Shown here in pieces: positions 1-7,381 of a DNA stretch of 10,204 bases. The notes beneath the pieces are model-generated. The model saw only the letters and a program-made list of their open reading frames with translations. It did not search any database and had not been told where the DNA came from. The stretch is from CAADGU01 sp964581605. GTDB lineage: Bacteria; Chloroflexota; Anaerolineae; Promineifilales; Promineifilaceae. The stretch is from NCBI GenBank assembly GCA_964581605.1, contig CAZOPF010000155.1, positions 1-10,204 of the forward strand, written 5' to 3'. The position numbers and the translations under genes were made by a program. Every line of letters begins with the position of its first letter. Position 1 is the stretch's first letter.

Positions 1-2879
1 CGGGTGCTGCACCATTCCCACACATTCCCGGCCATATCCGCTGCCCCATAGGGGCTGTCGCCTTGTGGGGAAAATTGGCCAACGGGCGTAGTCTTTTGCA
101 AGCCGGCTTCCCCGGTGTTGGCGCGGTCGGGCTGCCACTCGTTACCCCAGGGGTAAATACGGCCGTCTGTGCCCCGCGCTGCCTTTTCCCACTCTGCCTC
201 CGTGGGCAGCCGTTTGCCGGCCCAGCGAGCATAAGCCATGGCCTCATACCAGCTTACGCCCACCACCGGCTGTTCATCACCGTTCCATCTCTGATCATGC
301 CAATAAATGGGTTGGGTTCGTTCTTTTTCGTTGGAATCTACATATTTCCCTCCTTTCCAACGGCCGGCTTCTTCCGCCTCCCGCCAATACTCCTGTTTTG
401 CATAGCCGCCTGCGGCCATAAAACGGCCGTATTCGGCGTTGGTCACCGGCGTCCGATCTATAAAATAAGCGGGCAGGTAGAGCCGGTGCTGTGGCTTTTC
501 GTGTTGCTGGGCGGCGCGGTCTTGGTCGTTGCTGCCCATCAGGAACTCTCCGGCAGGCACCAAAACCATGCCCACCTCTTGCTCCCGCCGCAGCGCCAGC
601 AGCGCCGCCAGCGCCGCATGGCGGGCGCCGTCGTCCGGGTCATCCTGCCACATCTGGCGCAGCGTCTCGGCCAGGGTCTCATCCACCTGCCCCAGTTGGG
701 CGCAGGCCCGCGCCGCCTCCGCCCGCACTGGCGCATCGCCGTCCTTCAATCCGGCCCACAGCGCCGCCGCACTCTCGGCGCCGGTGGCCCCCAACCGGCC
801 AATGGCGGCCACGGCCGTCACCTGAACAACTGCGCTCGATGACCTGGCTAACAGTGCCAGACGCTCATTAAGCAACTGGCGCAGCTGTTCATCCTGGTTA
901 TCAGCCGGTAGCAATTGGGCCGCCAGGAAGATGTCATTGTCTGCCTCACTTGCCAGCAGTGCCTGCACGTGATCTGGTAACAAATCAGCAGCAAACGCCT
1001 TCATATTGGCTGTGCTTGCCTCGCGTTCTTCCGGCTTCAGGCCATCTGGCTCTTGCAGCAGATTTACCAATGCCCCGGTCACTTCTTGCCGCAGCGGTTC
1101 GGCCACATTACGCGCACCTTCGGCCAGACAGCGGCCGGCCAAAAGCCACAATGTTTTATCGGCGGCCGACAGGGATGCCTGCTCTACCAGCTGCTGCATG
1201 AGGGGCTGGGCGTTTTTGCTCAGGCCGCAATAAAGCAAGGTCACTTCCGTCCAGGCGGGTTGACCCAGGCGGCGGCCTAGCTGGTCGGCGCCCTGCTCTG
1301 GCCCCAACTGCCACAGGGCGTCGGCAGCAAAATACTCCTGCAATGTCTGGTGGGAAAAGCCATAACGGTCAATGGCCCACTCTTGCAGCAGGCCGCTGGT
1401 CTGGGCAATTTCCTGCAACAGATCCGCGCCATTCGTACCCTCCGGGAAGTTCTGGCTGCGAGCAAAGGCATCCAGCCACTCCTCCAATTCTCGCTTATAG
1501 AGAAGCCCTTCCTCTTCATTCTGGAAGATATGCAGCGCCAATTCGCCCAGCATATTCCACTTTTGCTGCTCCCCAAAACGGCCGCGATGGGTACCCTTGA
1601 TGGTGTTCCAGACGGTGATGCGGGTGTGAATGCAGTGGCGGTAAAGGTCGGCGCGCAGCATAGGCAGGTTGCGCTCCCGCTGGTAATGGTAGGCAATGAG
1701 CAGCAGCAGCAGCGGGTTACGCGCCAGTTCCAGAAAACGCGGGTTACCGATGAGGGCTTTCACCAGTTCATCGGCCAGATACCCTTCGGCCGCCTGGAAA
1801 TAATTGTGGGCAAACCGGGCGATGGTGTCCCGGTCAAATTCCATCACCTCCGTCTTGGGGAAACCGGTTAGCTGTTTGCCATGTTCATAGCTGTAAACTC
1901 GGCAAGAAACAACGAGAATGTTACCCTTGCCTCCTTTGGTGCGGCCGCGCGCGTAGCGGTCGGCAAAACCCTGCACCAGTTCAATCATCTTCCTATGGTC
2001 ATCGTCATTGGACACTTCATCCAACCCATCCAGCAAGATGAGGCAGCGCCCCTCTTTCAGCCGCTGCGTGACGTATTTAGCCGCGTTGGGGAATTGGTAA
2101 TTAGCCAGGACGGCCGGGAACGCATCTTCTAACTTCTTTAGACTGCCCAGGTCGGCCACCAGTTCGCGGAAACGGATGAAGATGGGCAGATGCTCCTGCA
2201 CTTCCGGTCGGCGGCGGTGGGCGCACATAAAGGCCAGGTGGTAGAGGTAGGTAGTTTTGCCTGCGCCGGGGCCGCCCAACACCACAAAGCGGTGGTACCG
2301 GCGCACCGCTTCCCAGGGGGCTACGGCGCGTTCTTTTTGCTGGCGGCGTATCTCGTCGCGGGTGCGGAAACGGTCGGCCAGGCTGGTAAGTTCGGGCTTC
2401 ATCTCCTCAGTGAGCAGGGCGGGCACATACATTTGATCGAGCTTGATTTGCCGTTCTACCAGGTTGCCGCCCTGGAGTTCTTGCACATTGGCGGCCAACG
2501 TCATCCGATACTCTTTTTCATAACGCCACCGGACGATGGGGGCGGCGGCAAAACGGTCAAAGAGGAAATGGAAGAGGCGGCCGCTCCATTCCGCCAGCGT
2601 TTCGGCAATCTGCTTCAAAAAGAGGCCCACCAACACCCCGCCCGCGCCCACCAGGACGACCAGAATTTCCTGCCAGAACTCCTGCAAAAAAGGAGTAGGC
2701 GGCTCTGGTTCGGGCACGGGGGTGATGATCAAAACGGCCGGGGGTTCGGTGGGGGCAGGTGTCCTGGCGGGTGTGGCGGACGGCGGCGGTGGGGTGGCCG
2801 TTTGCGCCTGGGCCAGCAACACCCAGGCCACCAAGAGCAAGATGACAACGAGCAAGGAAAGTTTGGCTTTGGGGAACAT
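1..2879 (-). CDS. Membrane-anchored NACHT NTPase with HEAT-like repeats and C-terminal FGE-sulfatase domain (3' end off window)
   Basis: Translating the minus strand from the ATG at 2879-2877 gives 959 codons with no stop before the left edge, so the C-terminus is missing. Residues 5-24 are a hydrophobic signal or anchor segment. Residues 27-63 form a Pro/Thr-rich linker and 71-88 a second membrane segment, followed by lysine, which suggests a cytosolic body. The NACHT domain spans about 195-520: Walker A GGPGAGKTT (202-210), Walker B ILLDGLDEV (281-289), VVSCR after it, and the winged-helix signature FSHQTLQEYFAA (508-519). Residues 545-765 are Ala/Leu-rich, HEAT-like helices (for example VQVTAVAAIGRLGATG). 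From 770 an FGE/SUMF1 fold begins (MVLVPAGEFLMG, then GVSWYEAMAYARWAGKRLP, YPWGNEW, DMAGNVWEW at 948-956). The catalytic-cysteine region of true FGEs would lie off the window, so enzyme activity cannot be judged. An in-frame stop at 2939 with no ATG, GTG or TTG between supports this start. STAND proteins usually act as ligand-triggered oligomerising switches; a defence or signalling role here is inference. Confidence 0.93.
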   Translation of the reverse strand, partial: MFPKAKLSLLVVILLLVAWVLLAQAQTATPPPPSATPARTPAPTEPPAVLIITPVPEPEPPTPFLQEFWQEILVVLVGAGGVLVGLFLKQIAETLAEWSGRLFHFLFDRFAAAPIVRWRYEKEYRMTLAANVQELQGGNLVERQIKLDQMYVPALLTEEMKPELTSLADRFRTRDEIRRQQKERAVAPWEAVRRYHRFVVLGGPGAGKTTYLYHLAFMCAHRRRPEVQEHLPIFIRFRELVADLGSLKKLEDAFPAVLANYQFPNAAKYVTQRLKEGRCLILLDGLDEVSNDDDHRKMIELVQGFADRYARGRTKGGKGNILVVSCRVYSYEHGKQLTGFPKTEVMEFDRDTIARFAHNYFQAAEGYLADELVKALIGNPRFLELARNPLLLLLIAYHYQRERNLPMLRADLYRHCIHTRITVWNTIKGTHRGRFGEQQKWNMLGELALHIFQNEEEGLLYKRELEEWLDAFARSQNFPEGTNGADLLQEIAQTSGLLQEWAIDRYGFSHQTLQEYFAADALWQLGPEQGADQLGRRLGQPAWTEVTLLYCGLSKNAQPLMQQLVEQASLSAADKTLWLLAGRCLAEGARNVAEPLRQEVTGALVNLLQEPDGLKPEEREASTANMKAFAADLLPDHVQALLASEADNDIFLAAQLLPADNQDEQLRQLLNERLALLARSSSAVVQVTAVAAIGRLGATGAESAAALWAGLKDGDAPVRAEAARACAQLGQVDETLAETLRQMWQDDPDDGARHAALAALLALRREQEVGMVLVPAGEFLMGSNDQDRAAQQHEKPQHRLYLPAYFIDRTPVTNAEYGRFMAAGGYAKQEYWREAEEAGRWKGGKYVDSNEKERTQPIYWHDQRWNGDEQPVVGVSWYEAMAYARWAGKRLPTEAEWEKAARGTDGRIYPWGNEWQPDRANTGEAGLQKTTPVGQFSPQGDSPYGAADMAGNVWEWCST

Positions 2880-2885
2880 GGGGGA

Positions 2886-2891
2886 AGTATA
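2886..2891 (-). promoter_or_regulatory. Possible -10 box (TATACT) just upstream of the NACHT gene
   Basis: On the minus strand TATACT lies six bases before the ATG at 2879, and no Shine-Dalgarno is visible between them. If it is used, the transcript would start at or beside the start codon, making it leaderless. No convincing -35 hexamer is present at 16-18 bp, so this is a weak call. Confidence 0.25.
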
Positions 2892-2956
2892 CCCGACAAG
2901 GAAACGGGGTAACAGGGTGACAAACTGAATGCGCTGTTAGCATCTGAAGTTTTGAT

Positions 2957-3169
2957 TGTCATTCCGAGGAGTCTTCGACGAGGAATCCCGCTTACTTGCA
3001 TAGGAGTTTACATGAGTGGTAGCGCACCACGAAGATTGAAAATAGGACGTGGACAAACGCTGATGACGCGGATTTTGCTTCTAAACTTCTGCGCCTCCGC
3101 GCCTCTGCGTTTAAATTATTTTTCAGAGGAGAAAGATTCCTCACTCTGCAGACTGTGTTCGGAATGACA
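2957..3169. repeat. MITE-like or REP-like element with terminal inverted repeats
   Basis: The left end starts TGTCATTCCGA (2957-2967) and has GAGGAATC at 2980-2987. The right end carries the exact reverse complements, GATTCCTC (3135-3142) and TCGGAATGACA (3159-3169). The two nested arms are separated by about 147 bp holding no convincing gene. Terminal arms reading TGTCATTCCGA...GGAATC resemble dispersed repeats seen between genes in many environmental bacterial genomes; this is recollection, not a search. I see no clear target-site duplication. The interior contains an octamer-period patch at 3090-3110 (two CGCGCCTC-like units), so the element may be composite. Confidence 0.6.
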
Positions 3170-3238
3170 CTGTTGACTGTTCACTGCTTACTGCCCGCCG
3201 CTCACTGCTTACTGCTCACTACCCACCGCTCACTGCTC
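3169..3238. repeat. Tandem heptamer array, ten units, running through the dinG stop codon
   Basis: Ten contiguous 7-bp units read on the plus strand as degenerate ACTGCTC (variants ACTGTTG, ACTGCTT, ACTGCCC, GCCGCTC, ACTACCC, ACCGCTC). The array begins at the last bases of the inverted-repeat element. It ends inside dinG, so the stop codon (3230-3232) and the last two sense codons are written in repeat sequence. It resembles the heptanucleotide STRR repeats known from heterocystous cyanobacteria. Confidence 0.85.
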
Positions 3239-6052
3239 CCGGTTCAACCAGCGCACCGTCAACTCCCCCAGCCGGTCGGTGCGCTGACGCAGGACGGTAC
3301 ATTCCGGCAGCGCGTCCAGAAATAGCTGGCCGTACCGCTTCGTCAGTACCCGTTTGTCCAGAATGGCTACCACCCCCTGGTCGGTGCCCCGGCGGATGAG
3401 CCGGCCGAACCCCTGCCGAAAACGTAGCACCGCCTCCGGGATCGAATACTCAAAAAAGGCGTTGTCATACGTCTCCGAACGGGCGGCAAAGATGGGGTCA
3501 GAGGGCACATCAAAGGGCAACTTCACCAGCAACACCGCCTGCAAAGCGTCGCCGGGCACATCCACCCCTTCCCAAAAGGAGCGGGTGCCCAGGAGGACGG
3601 CATGGGCGTCCGGCCGTTTGAACTGCTCCAACAACTGCTGCCGGGAACTGCCCGAATTCTGCACCAGGGTGGCAATGCCCCGGTCGGCCAATACCCCTTC
3701 CACCGCTTTGGCCGTCTGCGCCAACTGGCCGTAAGCGGTGAAGAGGGCCATCGTCCGCCCGCCCAACGCCGTGGCCACATCCATAATCGCCTCCTCTACA
3801 TACCGTTGGTAGCCCGGCTGGTGTGGTTCGGGGATGTCGGTTGCCAGATAGAGCAACGTGGAATTTTTGTAGTCAAAGGGGGTGTCTACGGCCAGTTCGC
3901 CCACCTCGTAGGCGTGCAGGCGGTTGCGCACGTAGGCGAAGGTGGGTTCTGTTTCCCATTCACCCGGTGTGGCCGTGCGCAGGGTGGCGGAGGTGAGCAC
4001 AACCGTTTCCAATGCCTTGAAGATATGCCGTTCCACCAGCGGCCCCACGTGCAAAGGGGCGGCGTGCAGGGAGATGCGGTCCTTGAAGATTTCCACCCAA
4101 TAAATCATCTCTTTGGCGGGGTTGATGATGATGGCGTCCAGGTTGGCGCGGGTTTCTTCCAGGGTACGGCCGTTGCTTTGCAGCGCCGCCAGCATCTCCT
4201 CCCCTTCCTCAATTTCAAACTGGTCGGCAATGTCCGCCAGCCCACCGGCCAGTTTGTCAAAGCCACTCACCAGGCGTTTCAAGTGGGTATTCAGGTTATC
4301 CCAACTCAGTTCCACCTCGCTGTACCCCGGCTGGCGGCGCAGGTCGGGCGTCAGGCGGATTTGCTCGGCAAACTGGCTGCGCCGGTTGGTAAATTCGGCC
4401 AGGAAGTAGGAAAGGGTCATAAAAAATTCTTCCAGCCGTTCGGCGGCTAACTGCCCTTCGCGGCGCATGGCGTTGATGACCTGCTCGAATTTTTCGGCAA
4501 AGGCGGGCGGCATGGCCGCCTGCACCCGGCTTTGCACGTCGGTCAACAGCCCGGCGCGGGGTTTGTTAATCTCATCCAGCACTGCTTCCAGAAAGCGACG
4601 GTCGGCTTGAAAACTGAGGCCATTGGTTACGGCCGTTTCCAGATGATGCGCCTCGTCCACAATCAGGTCATAAAACTGGGGCAAGATGTGGTTCTCATTG
4701 GCCACGTCCGACAGCAGCAGGGCGTGGTTGACGATGACGATCTGGCTCAATTCCGCCTGGCGACGCACGTGGTGCAGCGGGCAATTTTCCAATGCGCATT
4801 GGTCCAGGGTGCAGGCGTTGTTTTCGCCGCTCAACCGTGCCCAGGCCACCCGCTCGCCAGGGGTGCGCAGGTTCAATTCGGCCACATCGCCCGTTTTGGT
4901 CTGCCCCAGCCAGAGCAGGATGCGAGCGTAAAGCGCCATTTCGTCGCTGTTGCTCGGCCCGCTGTGGCGCATCTGTTGAAAAAGGCGTGTGCAAATGTAG
5001 TTGCTGCGCCCTTTACGGACGCAGGCATTTAATTCAAACGGCATGATCCGCTGTAATTCAGGGATGTCCTTGTTGATGAGTTGGTCTTGCAGATTGATGG
5101 TGTTGGTGGAGATGACGACGCGACGGCCGTTTTGCGCTGCCCAAAATACCGAAGGAATGAGATACGCCACCGATTTGCCTGTGCCTGTGGGCGCTTCCAC
5201 AATGACGTGTGAGCCATAATTAAAAGCGTCCACCACCGCCAGCAGCATATCTTCTTGCTGCGGCCGATACTCATAACCGGGCACGGCGCGTTCAAAATTG
5301 CCGCCTGGCCGGATGATGCTGGCCACCAGTTCCGGGTCGAGCGGTTTGGGCTTTTCGGCCGGGGTCAGGGGGCGACCCTCCAGTCTGGGCGGGTTGAACA
5401 GGCGGGGCAGCCGCCCGCGCTGGCGCAGTTCACCTCCTTCAAAAGCGGTACGCGCCCGCGCTGCCAGCACATCTTCAAAAAATATCGTCTCCGGCCAGCC
5501 CAGCTTTTTCCCGGCCATCACAATCTCGTCTAGCTGCGCCAGGGGGATTTGCATGGCCCGTTCTTTGAGCGCCAGAAACAGTTCCACCGTCAATTCCGCG
5601 TCGGCCAGAGCGCGATGCGCCTGCTCGCCGCCTGGCGCGGGCAGATGGAGGAAACGGGCCAATGCCTCCAGGTTGTAACGGCCGGCTTCGGGAAACAGAA
5701 TCGTTGCCAGGGTGACGGTATCCAGCCGGGGATTGCCCACGCCTAGTCTCTCGGATTGCAAAAAGCCGAGGTCAAATTCTACGTTGTGCCCCACCAGCAC
5801 ATGGCCGCCCAAAACGGCCCGCAGCCGCGAACGCAGGTTGAACATGCCGGGCGCGTTATTCACCATCTCCTGCGTGATGCCCGTCAGCCGGGTGATGTAG
5901 GGGGAGAGGTCTTTGTGCGGGTTGACCAGGGAGTCAAACTCGTCCAGGATGTCGTTGCCGCGAAAGGTGATGGCGGCGACTTCGATGATGCGGTCGTTGG
6001 TTGGGTCGAGGCCGGTGGTTTCCAGGTCTATGGCGACGTAAGTTGTTGACAT
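3230..6052 (-). CDS. dinG: DinG-family Fe-S DNA helicase with N-terminal DEDDh 3'-5' exonuclease domain
   Basis: The 940-residue protein joins an epsilon-like exonuclease (residues 1-165) to an XPD/DinG superfamily 2 helicase (about 255-940). Exonuclease residues are D9 and E11 (AIDLETTG), D94 (HNVEFDLGFL), H146 and D151 (QAHRALADAE), a complete DEDDh set. The helicase shows Walker A APTGTGKS (287-294), DEAH (466-469), LTSATL (686-691), GTRSFWEGVDVPG (822-834) and QGFGRLIRR (880-888). C354, C414, C419 and C424 match the spacing of the Fe-S cluster ligands in E. coli DinG and XPD. DinG enzymes unwind 5' overhangs, D-loops and R-loops during repair and replication. Firmicute DinG proteins also carry the exonuclease; as I recall, they lack the Fe-S cysteines, so this copy looks capable of both activities. 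The ATG at 6052 directly precedes the exonuclease beta strand. Its Shine-Dalgarno is weak. The gene diverges from pdxS. Confidence 0.95.
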   Translation of the reverse strand: MSTTYVAIDLETTGLDPTNDRIIEVAAITFRGNDILDEFDSLVNPHKDLSPYITRLTGITQEMVNNAPGMFNLRSRLRAVLGGHVLVGHNVEFDLGFLQSERLGVGNPRLDTVTLATILFPEAGRYNLEALARFLHLPAPGGEQAHRALADAELTVELFLALKERAMQIPLAQLDEIVMAGKKLGWPETIFFEDVLAARARTAFEGGELRQRGRLPRLFNPPRLEGRPLTPAEKPKPLDPELVASIIRPGGNFERAVPGYEYRPQQEDMLLAVVDAFNYGSHVIVEAPTGTGKSVAYLIPSVFWAAQNGRRVVISTNTINLQDQLINKDIPELQRIMPFELNACVRKGRSNYICTRLFQQMRHSGPSNSDEMALYARILLWLGQTKTGDVAELNLRTPGERVAWARLSGENNACTLDQCALENCPLHHVRRQAELSQIVIVNHALLLSDVANENHILPQFYDLIVDEAHHLETAVTNGLSFQADRRFLEAVLDEINKPRAGLLTDVQSRVQAAMPPAFAEKFEQVINAMRREGQLAAERLEEFFMTLSYFLAEFTNRRSQFAEQIRLTPDLRRQPGYSEVELSWDNLNTHLKRLVSGFDKLAGGLADIADQFEIEEGEEMLAALQSNGRTLEETRANLDAIIINPAKEMIYWVEIFKDRISLHAAPLHVGPLVERHIFKALETVVLTSATLRTATPGEWETEPTFAYVRNRLHAYEVGELAVDTPFDYKNSTLLYLATDIPEPHQPGYQRYVEEAIMDVATALGGRTMALFTAYGQLAQTAKAVEGVLADRGIATLVQNSGSSRQQLLEQFKRPDAHAVLLGTRSFWEGVDVPGDALQAVLLVKLPFDVPSDPIFAARSETYDNAFFEYSIPEAVLRFRQGFGRLIRRGTDQGVVAILDKRVLTKRYGQLFLDALPECTVLRQRTDRLGELTVRWLNREQ

Positions 6053-6162
6053 AATTCGTGATGATCCGCGAAGAAGGCGGCGGGCGCGAAGATTAATGGA
6101 GGGGAAGCTCGTGCCATTTGTGCCTTCTTCAGTAGTGCTGCTGTGAGCGGCGAATGGGGGGA

Positions 6163-6171
6163 ATTATAGCA
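6163..6171 (-). promoter_or_regulatory. Extended -10 promoter for dinG
   Basis: Read on the minus strand the sequence is TGCTATAAT, a perfect extended -10 element (TGn followed by consensus TATAAT). There is no good -35, as expected for this promoter class. Transcription would start near 6156, giving a leader of about 100 nt before the dinG ATG at 6052. Confidence 0.65.
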
Positions 6172-6279
6172 CGGATTTTCTAGGGTGGGGGCAGCGGGTG
6201 AAACGGCCGTATCCCTCCGTTAACCCGTATTGGCTCTATCGTTTGCCGTTTTGCGGCTTACTGCACAGGGCCAATTCTC

Positions 6280-6308
6280 TTGTTTTCGACCCTGTAGAAT
6301 CTTAAAAT
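6280..6308 (+). promoter_or_regulatory. Sigma-70-type promoter for pdxS
   Basis: TTGTTT at 6280-6285 and TAAAAT at 6303-6308 are separated by exactly 17 bp. Transcription would begin near 6315, leaving a leader of about 40 nt. I see no operator-like palindrome or riboswitch in that leader. Confidence 0.55.
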
Positions 6309-6343
6309 CAGAGTAGCACATTTATCAAGTTTTCAAACTACCT

Positions 6344-6349
6344 GGAGGT
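6344..6349 (+). promoter_or_regulatory. Strong Shine-Dalgarno of pdxS
   Basis: GGAGGT lies seven bases before the ATG at 6356. It is the best ribosome-binding site in the window and fixes the pdxS start. Confidence 0.85.
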
Positions 6350-6355
6350 AAACCG

Positions 6356-7270
6356 ATGAGCGAAAATGGAAAATTCCCCAATGGGCAGGCCGAAGTGGCC
6401 AGTTTCAAAGTGAAAGTTGGTCTGGCGCAAATGCTCAAAGGCGGCGTCATTATGGATGTGGTCACACCGGAACAGGCGGTCATTGCCGAAGAAGCGGGCG
6501 CGTGTGCGGTGATGGCGTTGGAGCGTGTTCCGGCTGACATTCGCGCTTTTGGCGGCGTGGCCCGTATGTCTGACCCTGGGCTAATCAAGGAGATTATGGC
6601 GGCCGTCACCATCCCGGTCATGGCGAAGGCGCGTATCGGCCATTTTGTGGAAGCACAAATTCTGGAAGCGATTGGGGTGGATTATGTGGACGAAAGCGAA
6701 GTCCTCACGCCGGCCGACGAGGAACATCACATCAACAAACACAACTTCAAAATCCCGTTTGTGTGCGGCTGCCGCAACCTGGGCGAGGCGCTGCGGCGCA
6801 TTGGCGAAGGGGCGGCCATGATCCGCACCAAAGGGGAGGCGGGTACAGGCGATGTGGTGGAAGCGGTGCGCCACGCCCGCACCGTGCTGGGCGAAATCCG
6901 CCGCCTGCAATTGCTGCCAGATGAAGAGTTAATGACTTATGCTAAAAATATCGGCGCACCTTACCATCTGGTGAAGGAGACGAAAGAGTTAGGCCGCCTG
7001 CCGGTGGTCAATTTTGCCGCTGGAGGTATTGCCACCCCGGCCGATGCGGCGTTGATGATGCAGATTGGCGTGGATGGGGTGTTTGTGGGTTCTGGCATTT
7101 TTAAGAGCGGCAACCCGGCGCACCGTGCCAAAGCGATTGTGGAAGCAACGACTCATTACAACAACCCGGACATTCTGGCCCGCGTCAGTGAAAACCTGGG
7201 CGAGCCGATGGTCGGCCGTACCGTCAGCAGCCTGGCGGAGGGGGAGCAGTTGGCGGGGCGGGGGTGGTGA
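6356..7270 (+). CDS. pdxS: Pyridoxal 5'-phosphate synthase, lyase subunit PdxS
   Basis: PdxS (YaaD/SNZ family) builds PLP from ribose 5-phosphate, glyceraldehyde 3-phosphate and ammonia supplied by PdxT, in a dodecameric (beta/alpha)8-barrel complex in the cytosol. The 304 residues fit the usual length of about 295-305. Residues that align with the B. subtilis active site, offset by ten, are D34 (GGVIMDVV), K91 (MAKARIGH), which forms the Schiff base with the sugar, and K159 (IRTKGEAGTG), the second lysine that shuttles the intermediate. Phosphate-binding loops are GEAGTG (160-165) and GSGIFKS (246-252). The final GRGW is followed by the TGA stop, which sits inside the first unit of an octamer array. 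The gene has its own promoter and strong Shine-Dalgarno, and pdxT follows 111 bp downstream. Identification is near certain. Confidence 0.98.
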   Translation: MSENGKFPNGQAEVASFKVKVGLAQMLKGGVIMDVVTPEQAVIAEEAGACAVMALERVPADIRAFGGVARMSDPGLIKEIMAAVTIPVMAKARIGHFVEAQILEAIGVDYVDESEVLTPADEEHHINKHNFKIPFVCGCRNLGEALRRIGEGAAMIRTKGEAGTGDVVEAVRHARTVLGEIRRLQLLPDEELMTYAKNIGAPYHLVKETKELGRLPVVNFAAGGIATPADAALMMQIGVDGVFVGSGIFKSGNPAHRAKAIVEATTHYNNPDILARVSENLGEPMVGRTVSSLAEGEQLAGRGW

Positions 7271-7361
7271 TCTGGTGTTTTGGTGTTTGGGTGTTTTGGT
7301 GATCTGGTGTTTGGGTGTTCAGGTGAATACGTGAACACTTAAACACCTGAACACGTATACA
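7266..7361. repeat. Degenerate tandem octamer array, twelve units, filling the pdxS-pdxT intergenic region
   Basis: Units of 8 bp run contiguously from 7266. The first nine share the core GTG at positions 2-4 (GGTGATCT, GGTGTTTT, GGTGTTTG, GGTGTTCA, GGTGAATA, CGTGAACA); the last three drift (CTTAAACA, CCTGAACA, CGTATACA). Unit 1 contains the pdxS stop codon (7268-7270). GGTGATCT occurs twice (7266-7273 and 7298-7305), hinting at duplication of a multi-unit block. The right part also forms an 11-bp inverted repeat. Confidence 0.8.
7315..7354 (+). promoter_or_regulatory. Inverted repeat between pdxS and pdxT
   Basis: GTGTTCAGGTG (7315-7325) pairs perfectly with CACCTGAACAC (7344-7354) around an 18-nt loop. 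There is no U-run after it, so it is not a canonical terminator. It could pause transcription, stabilise the pdxS message end, or simply be a by-product of the octamer array. Confidence 0.4.
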
Positions 7362-7381
7362 CAAATCAAGCGTGGTAGGTT

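Noticed and set aside
63..2912. Several plus-strand open frames of 75-260 codons over the left third, and short minus-strand frames such as 1277-1696 and 2557-2943
   Set aside because: They are shadows of the 959-codon minus-strand NACHT-FGE gene, which shows clear domain motifs throughout. Their translations are low-complexity or rich in Arg, Pro and Gly with no family pattern.
2952..3167. 71-codon plus-strand ORF
   Set aside because: It coincides with the inverted-repeat element and its translation looks like translated repeat DNA, with no good ribosome-binding site.
3354..6049. Plus-strand ORFs up to 282 codons opposite dinG, and short minus-strand frames inside it
   Set aside because: All overlap a complete, motif-rich dinG frame; their products match no recognisable family.
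6309..6343. PLP-responsive riboswitch or operator ahead of pdxS
   Set aside because: The leader is only about 40 nt with no stable fold or palindrome, and no MocR/PdxR-like regulator gene is nearby.
6325..6910. Minus-strand ORFs of 98 and 109 codons opposite pdxS
   Set aside because: Shadows of a highly conserved gene; the high third-position GC of pdxS keeps these frames open.
7266..7361. CRISPR array
   Set aside because: The units are 8 bp, contiguous and degenerate, without spacers; the same holds for the heptamer arrays at 3169-3238 and 9174-9208.
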